From contig QFOI01000144.1 in NCBI GenBank assembly GCA_003241175.1, positions 1-8,102 on the forward strand: a stretch of 8,102 nt of DNA, given 5' to 3'. The notes under the pieces were generated by a model. That model saw only the letters and a list, made by a program, of their open reading frames with translations. It had not been told where the DNA came from and did not search any database. Each line of letters opens with the position of its first letter. Positions within the stretch are counted from its first letter, which is position 1. Positions 6,516 through 8,102 of this stretch are shown one piece after another. The position numbers and the translations under genes are program-made. Origin of the DNA: Pseudopedobacter saltans (GTDB lineage: Bacteria; Bacteroidota; Bacteroidia; Chitinophagales; Chitinophagaceae).

Positions 6516-7127
6516 TTGGCTTCTATATTGGAAAAATTAAATGAATGGGATACCTGGTTATTCCTAAAGATCAATACTAAATGGACATCGCCGTTTTGGG
6601 ATAACTTATTTCCGTTTTTGAGGGACAAGTTTGTCTCTTTTCCTTTGTATCTGTTTTTATTGTTGTTTGTTTTCATCAATTTTGGATGGAAAGCATGGAA
6701 ATGGCTCTTGATGGTTGTCGTTACGATTATATTGAGTGACCAGTTCAGCAGCAGCTTTATGAAGTATTTTTTCAACCGGGTGCGTCCTTGCAATGAACCA
6801 TCATTGGCTGACCAGATTCGCATATTGGTGAATTATGTACCCCAAAGCCCAAGTTTTACCTCTTCACACGCAGTCAATCACTTTGCTTTGGCAACTTTCT
6901 TTTTCAAGACACTCAAACCATATTTTGGTAATTGGGCTTATTTGTTGTTTTTGTGGGCCGGAATGGTGGCTTACGGACAAGTATACGTAGGTGTGCATTA
7001 TCCTGGCGATATATTGGGTGGTGCTTTGGTTGGCGGTTTGATTGGCTGGTTTACCTCTTTCATTTTCAATAAAAAAATAGGAATGCCAACAAAAGTTGAG
7101 AATGGACGGTTAGTTATTGATAATTGA
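6516..7127 (+). CDS. PAP2-family membrane phosphatase (lipid phosphate or undecaprenyl-pyrophosphate phosphatase type)
   Basis: This 203-residue PAP2 (type 2 phosphatidic acid phosphatase) membrane enzyme probably removes phosphate from a lipid phosphate or prenyl pyrophosphate at the outer face of the inner membrane. The N-terminal EWDTWLFLKINTKWTSPFWD (10-29) is typical of Bacteroidota members. Hydrophobic segments lie near 41-56, 61-78, 120-131, 139-153 and 166-184. Motif C1 is KYFFNRVRP (83-91). C2 is SFTSSH (113-118), with Ser117 and His118 matching the last positions of PSGH. C3 is GQVYVGVHYPGD (154-165), keeping His161 and Asp165 but with Gln155 where SRxxxxxHxxxD has Arg. No in-frame ATG exists near the start, so initiation is at TTG 6516 or possibly TTG 6528; an in-frame TAA at 6495 bounds it. 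The last codons overlap an intergenic repeat. Substrate is unknown; UppP/PgpB-like and lipid A 1-phosphatase-like roles are all possible. Confidence 0.9.
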   Translation: MASILEKLNEWDTWLFLKINTKWTSPFWDNLFPFLRDKFVSFPLYLFLLLFVFINFGWKAWKWLLMVVVTIILSDQFSSSFMKYFFNRVRPCNEPSLADQIRILVNYVPQSPSFTSSHAVNHFALATFFFKTLKPYFGNWAYLLFLWAGMVAYGQVYVGVHYPGDILGGALVGGLIGWFTSFIFNKKIGMPTKVENGRLVIDN

Positions 7128-7215
7128 AAATTGACAATTGACAATGCATCCATTTAATATAATTGTCCATTCTCCATTGTCAATCGTCCATTGTCCATTT
7201 TCTTCCTCCATTGTC
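7098..7215. repeat. Cluster of degenerate GACAATTG/TCCATTGTC direct and inverted repeats
   Basis: TCCATTGTC occurs at 7173-7181, 7187-7195 and 7207-7215, with a related TTGTCCATT at 7164-7172. Upstream lie inverted copies: GACAATTGACAATG (7133-7146) pairs with 7175-7188 at 13 of 14 positions, and 7126-7142 can alternatively pair with 7186-7202 at 15 of 17. GAGAATGGAC (7098-7107), inside the PAP2 gene, is the exact complement of 7165-7174. The transcript could therefore fold into alternative hairpins just after the PAP2 stop and perhaps act as its terminator. Similar short ATTGTCCATTGTC-type intergenic repeats are, to my recollection, common in Bacteroidota genomes. Confidence 0.75.
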
Positions 7216-7226
7216 AACTAAATAAC

Positions 7227-7234
7227 TATTTTTG
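7227..7234 (+). promoter_or_regulatory. -7 promoter box for ychF
   Basis: TATTTTTG is an exact TAnnTTTG match, 42 bp before the ychF ATG and 11 bp after the last repeat unit. The nearest upstream TTG (7211-7213, in the last repeat) is only 13 nt away, shorter than the usual -33 spacing. A start near 7240 would give a leader of about 36 nt that is strongly A/T-rich. Confidence 0.5.
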
Positions 7235-7276
7235 CACCCGCTTAGAAAAATTAATAAGAATTCAATTTTAAAATAA

Positions 7277-8102
7277 ATGGCTTTACAAGCAGGTATTGTA
7301 GGTTTGCCTAATGTGGGAAAATCCACGTTATTCAACGCATTGAGTAGCGCTAAGGCGCAAGCTGCCAATTTTCCTTTCTGTACAATAGAACCAAATGTGG
7401 GTGTTATCACTGTTCCTGATCAGCGATTGATCGTATTGGAAGATTTGGTACATCCACAAAAAGTAATACCAACGACTGTAGAGATTGTTGACATTGCCGG
7501 TTTGGTAAAAGGTGCGAGTAAAGGTGAGGGATTGGGTAACCAGTTTTTGGGAAATATCCGCAGTACAGATGCGATCATCCATGTTTTGCGTTGTTTTGAT
7601 GATGATAATGTCATCCACGTCGATGGAAAAGTGGATCCTATTTCGGATAAAGAAGTCATTGATACGGAATTGCAATTGAAAGATTTGGATTCTGTTGACA
7701 AAAAGCTAGCTCGTTCTGAAAAAGCGGCAAAATCTGGTGGAGACAAAGATGCGCAACGTGGTGTGGAAATATTGAAAGCCATGAAAACGCATTTGGAATC
7801 CGGAAAAAACGCTCGTTCTTTTGAAGTTTCGAAGGAAGAGAAAGAAAAATTTTTGAAGGAATTGCAGCTTTTGACTATCAAACCGGTCATTTACGTCTGC
7901 AATGTGGACGAAAAATCCGTCGTGTCCGGAAACAAACATACAGAAGCTGTCAAAAATTCCATCAGTGGCGAAAATGCACAGATACTTTTGATAAGTGCAC
8001 AGATTGAAAGTGAAATTGCAGTCATGGAAAATTTCGAAGACCGTCAGTTGTTTTTAGAAGACTTGGGATTAAGCCAAAGTGGTGTTGCTAGGCTGATTCA
8101 GG
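7277..8102 (+). CDS. ychF: Ribosome-binding ATPase YchF (3' partial)
   Basis: YchF is an Obg-related P-loop protein that binds the ribosome and hydrolyses ATP rather than GTP; in E. coli it is linked to stress responses. The window holds the first 275 residues of a family usually about 363-367 long, so the C-terminal TGS-like domain is cut off by the right edge. Visible motifs are the P-loop GLPNVGKST (9-17), switch I region NFPFCTIEPNVGVI (31-44), G3 DIAGLVKGASKGEGLGNQFL (72-91), and G4-equivalent NVDE (209-212). NxxE in place of the GTPase NKxD is the feature tied to ATP preference. The helical coiled-coil insertion spans about 128-200. The catalytic-Gln position after DIAG is hydrophobic, as in other YchF proteins. 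The ATG at 7277 begins the usual MALQAGIVGLPNVGKS start, preceded by an A-rich leader without a clear Shine-Dalgarno sequence. No frameshift is seen. Confidence 0.95.
   Translation, partial: MALQAGIVGLPNVGKSTLFNALSSAKAQAANFPFCTIEPNVGVITVPDQRLIVLEDLVHPQKVIPTTVEIVDIAGLVKGASKGEGLGNQFLGNIRSTDAIIHVLRCFDDDNVIHVDGKVDPISDKEVIDTELQLKDLDSVDKKLARSEKAAKSGGDKDAQRGVEILKAMKTHLESGKNARSFEVSKEEKEKFLKELQLLTIKPVIYVCNVDEKSVVSGNKHTEAVKNSISGENAQILLISAQIESEIAVMENFEDRQLFLEDLGLSQSGVARLIQ

Noticed and set aside
6431..6823. A 130-codon open frame on the minus strand across the divergent intergenic region and into the PAP2 gene
   Set aside because: It overlaps a well-supported PAP2 gene on the opposite strand, has low-complexity basic composition and matches no family I know; the promoter box at 6468 also lies inside it.
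7265..7274. Palindrome ATTTTAAAAT just before the ychF start
   Set aside because: A 10-bp A/T-only palindrome is expected by chance in an A/T-rich leader and has no other support as an operator.
7420..7890. A 156-codon open frame on the minus strand within ychF, with two other overlapping frames
   Set aside because: These are antisense shadows of the clearly conserved ychF reading frame; the Ser/Phe-rich composition is what antisense of Lys/Glu-rich coding gives.

Overview
This window is most likely from a Bacteroidota chromosome, probably near Chitinophagaceae/Chitinophagales, although the family-level placement is only a guess. The evidence is an AT-leaning composition, weak or absent Shine-Dalgarno sequences with A/T-rich leaders, and several exact matches to the Bacteroidota -7 promoter box TAnnTTTG just upstream of genes. 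The gene content also fits: a bacillithiol-pathway BshC, a DhnA/FbaB-type class I aldolase and a stand-alone THUMP methyltransferase. I see no mobile element, CRISPR array, tRNA, rRNA or phage gene.

Layout. (1) Positions 2-1564 (+): bshC, with its 5' end outside the window. (2) 1583-1618: a perfect 16-bp hairpin that probably terminates both convergent neighbours. (3) 1635-2693 (-): class I fructose-bisphosphate aldolase (fbaB type), with a near-consensus promoter. (4) 2789-6383 (-): three genes transcribed leftward in the order LTA-synthase-family membrane sulfatase-fold enzyme, THUMP-domain RNA methyltransferase, small DgkA-type lipid kinase. The gaps are 56 and 11 bp, so this may be one operon. 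(5) 6384-6515: a divergent promoter region with a -7 box facing each way. (6) 6516-7127 (+): a PAP2 membrane phosphatase with a TTG start. (7) 7098-7215: a cluster of degenerate TCCATTGTC/GACAATTG repeats, direct and inverted, overlapping the 3' end of the PAP2 gene. (8) 7277-8102 (+): ychF, running off the right edge.

How the genes may work together. Most are housekeeping: thiol biosynthesis, glycolysis/gluconeogenesis, rRNA modification and a ribosome-binding ATPase. The most coherent functional theme is 2789-7127. A phosphoglycerol-transferase-type enzyme would release diacylglycerol, a DgkA-type kinase would phosphorylate a lipid alcohol, and a divergently transcribed PAP2 enzyme would dephosphorylate a lipid phosphate. 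That resembles a lipid headgroup transfer and recycling set, but it is inferred from families and proximity only.

I do not see a convincing undescribed system here. The points most worth checking are the lipid gene neighbourhood, the non-canonical catalytic-motif residues in the PAP2 enzyme and the methyltransferase, the repeat that may have supplied the C-terminus of the PAP2 protein, and two start-codon questions that the promoter boxes help resolve.
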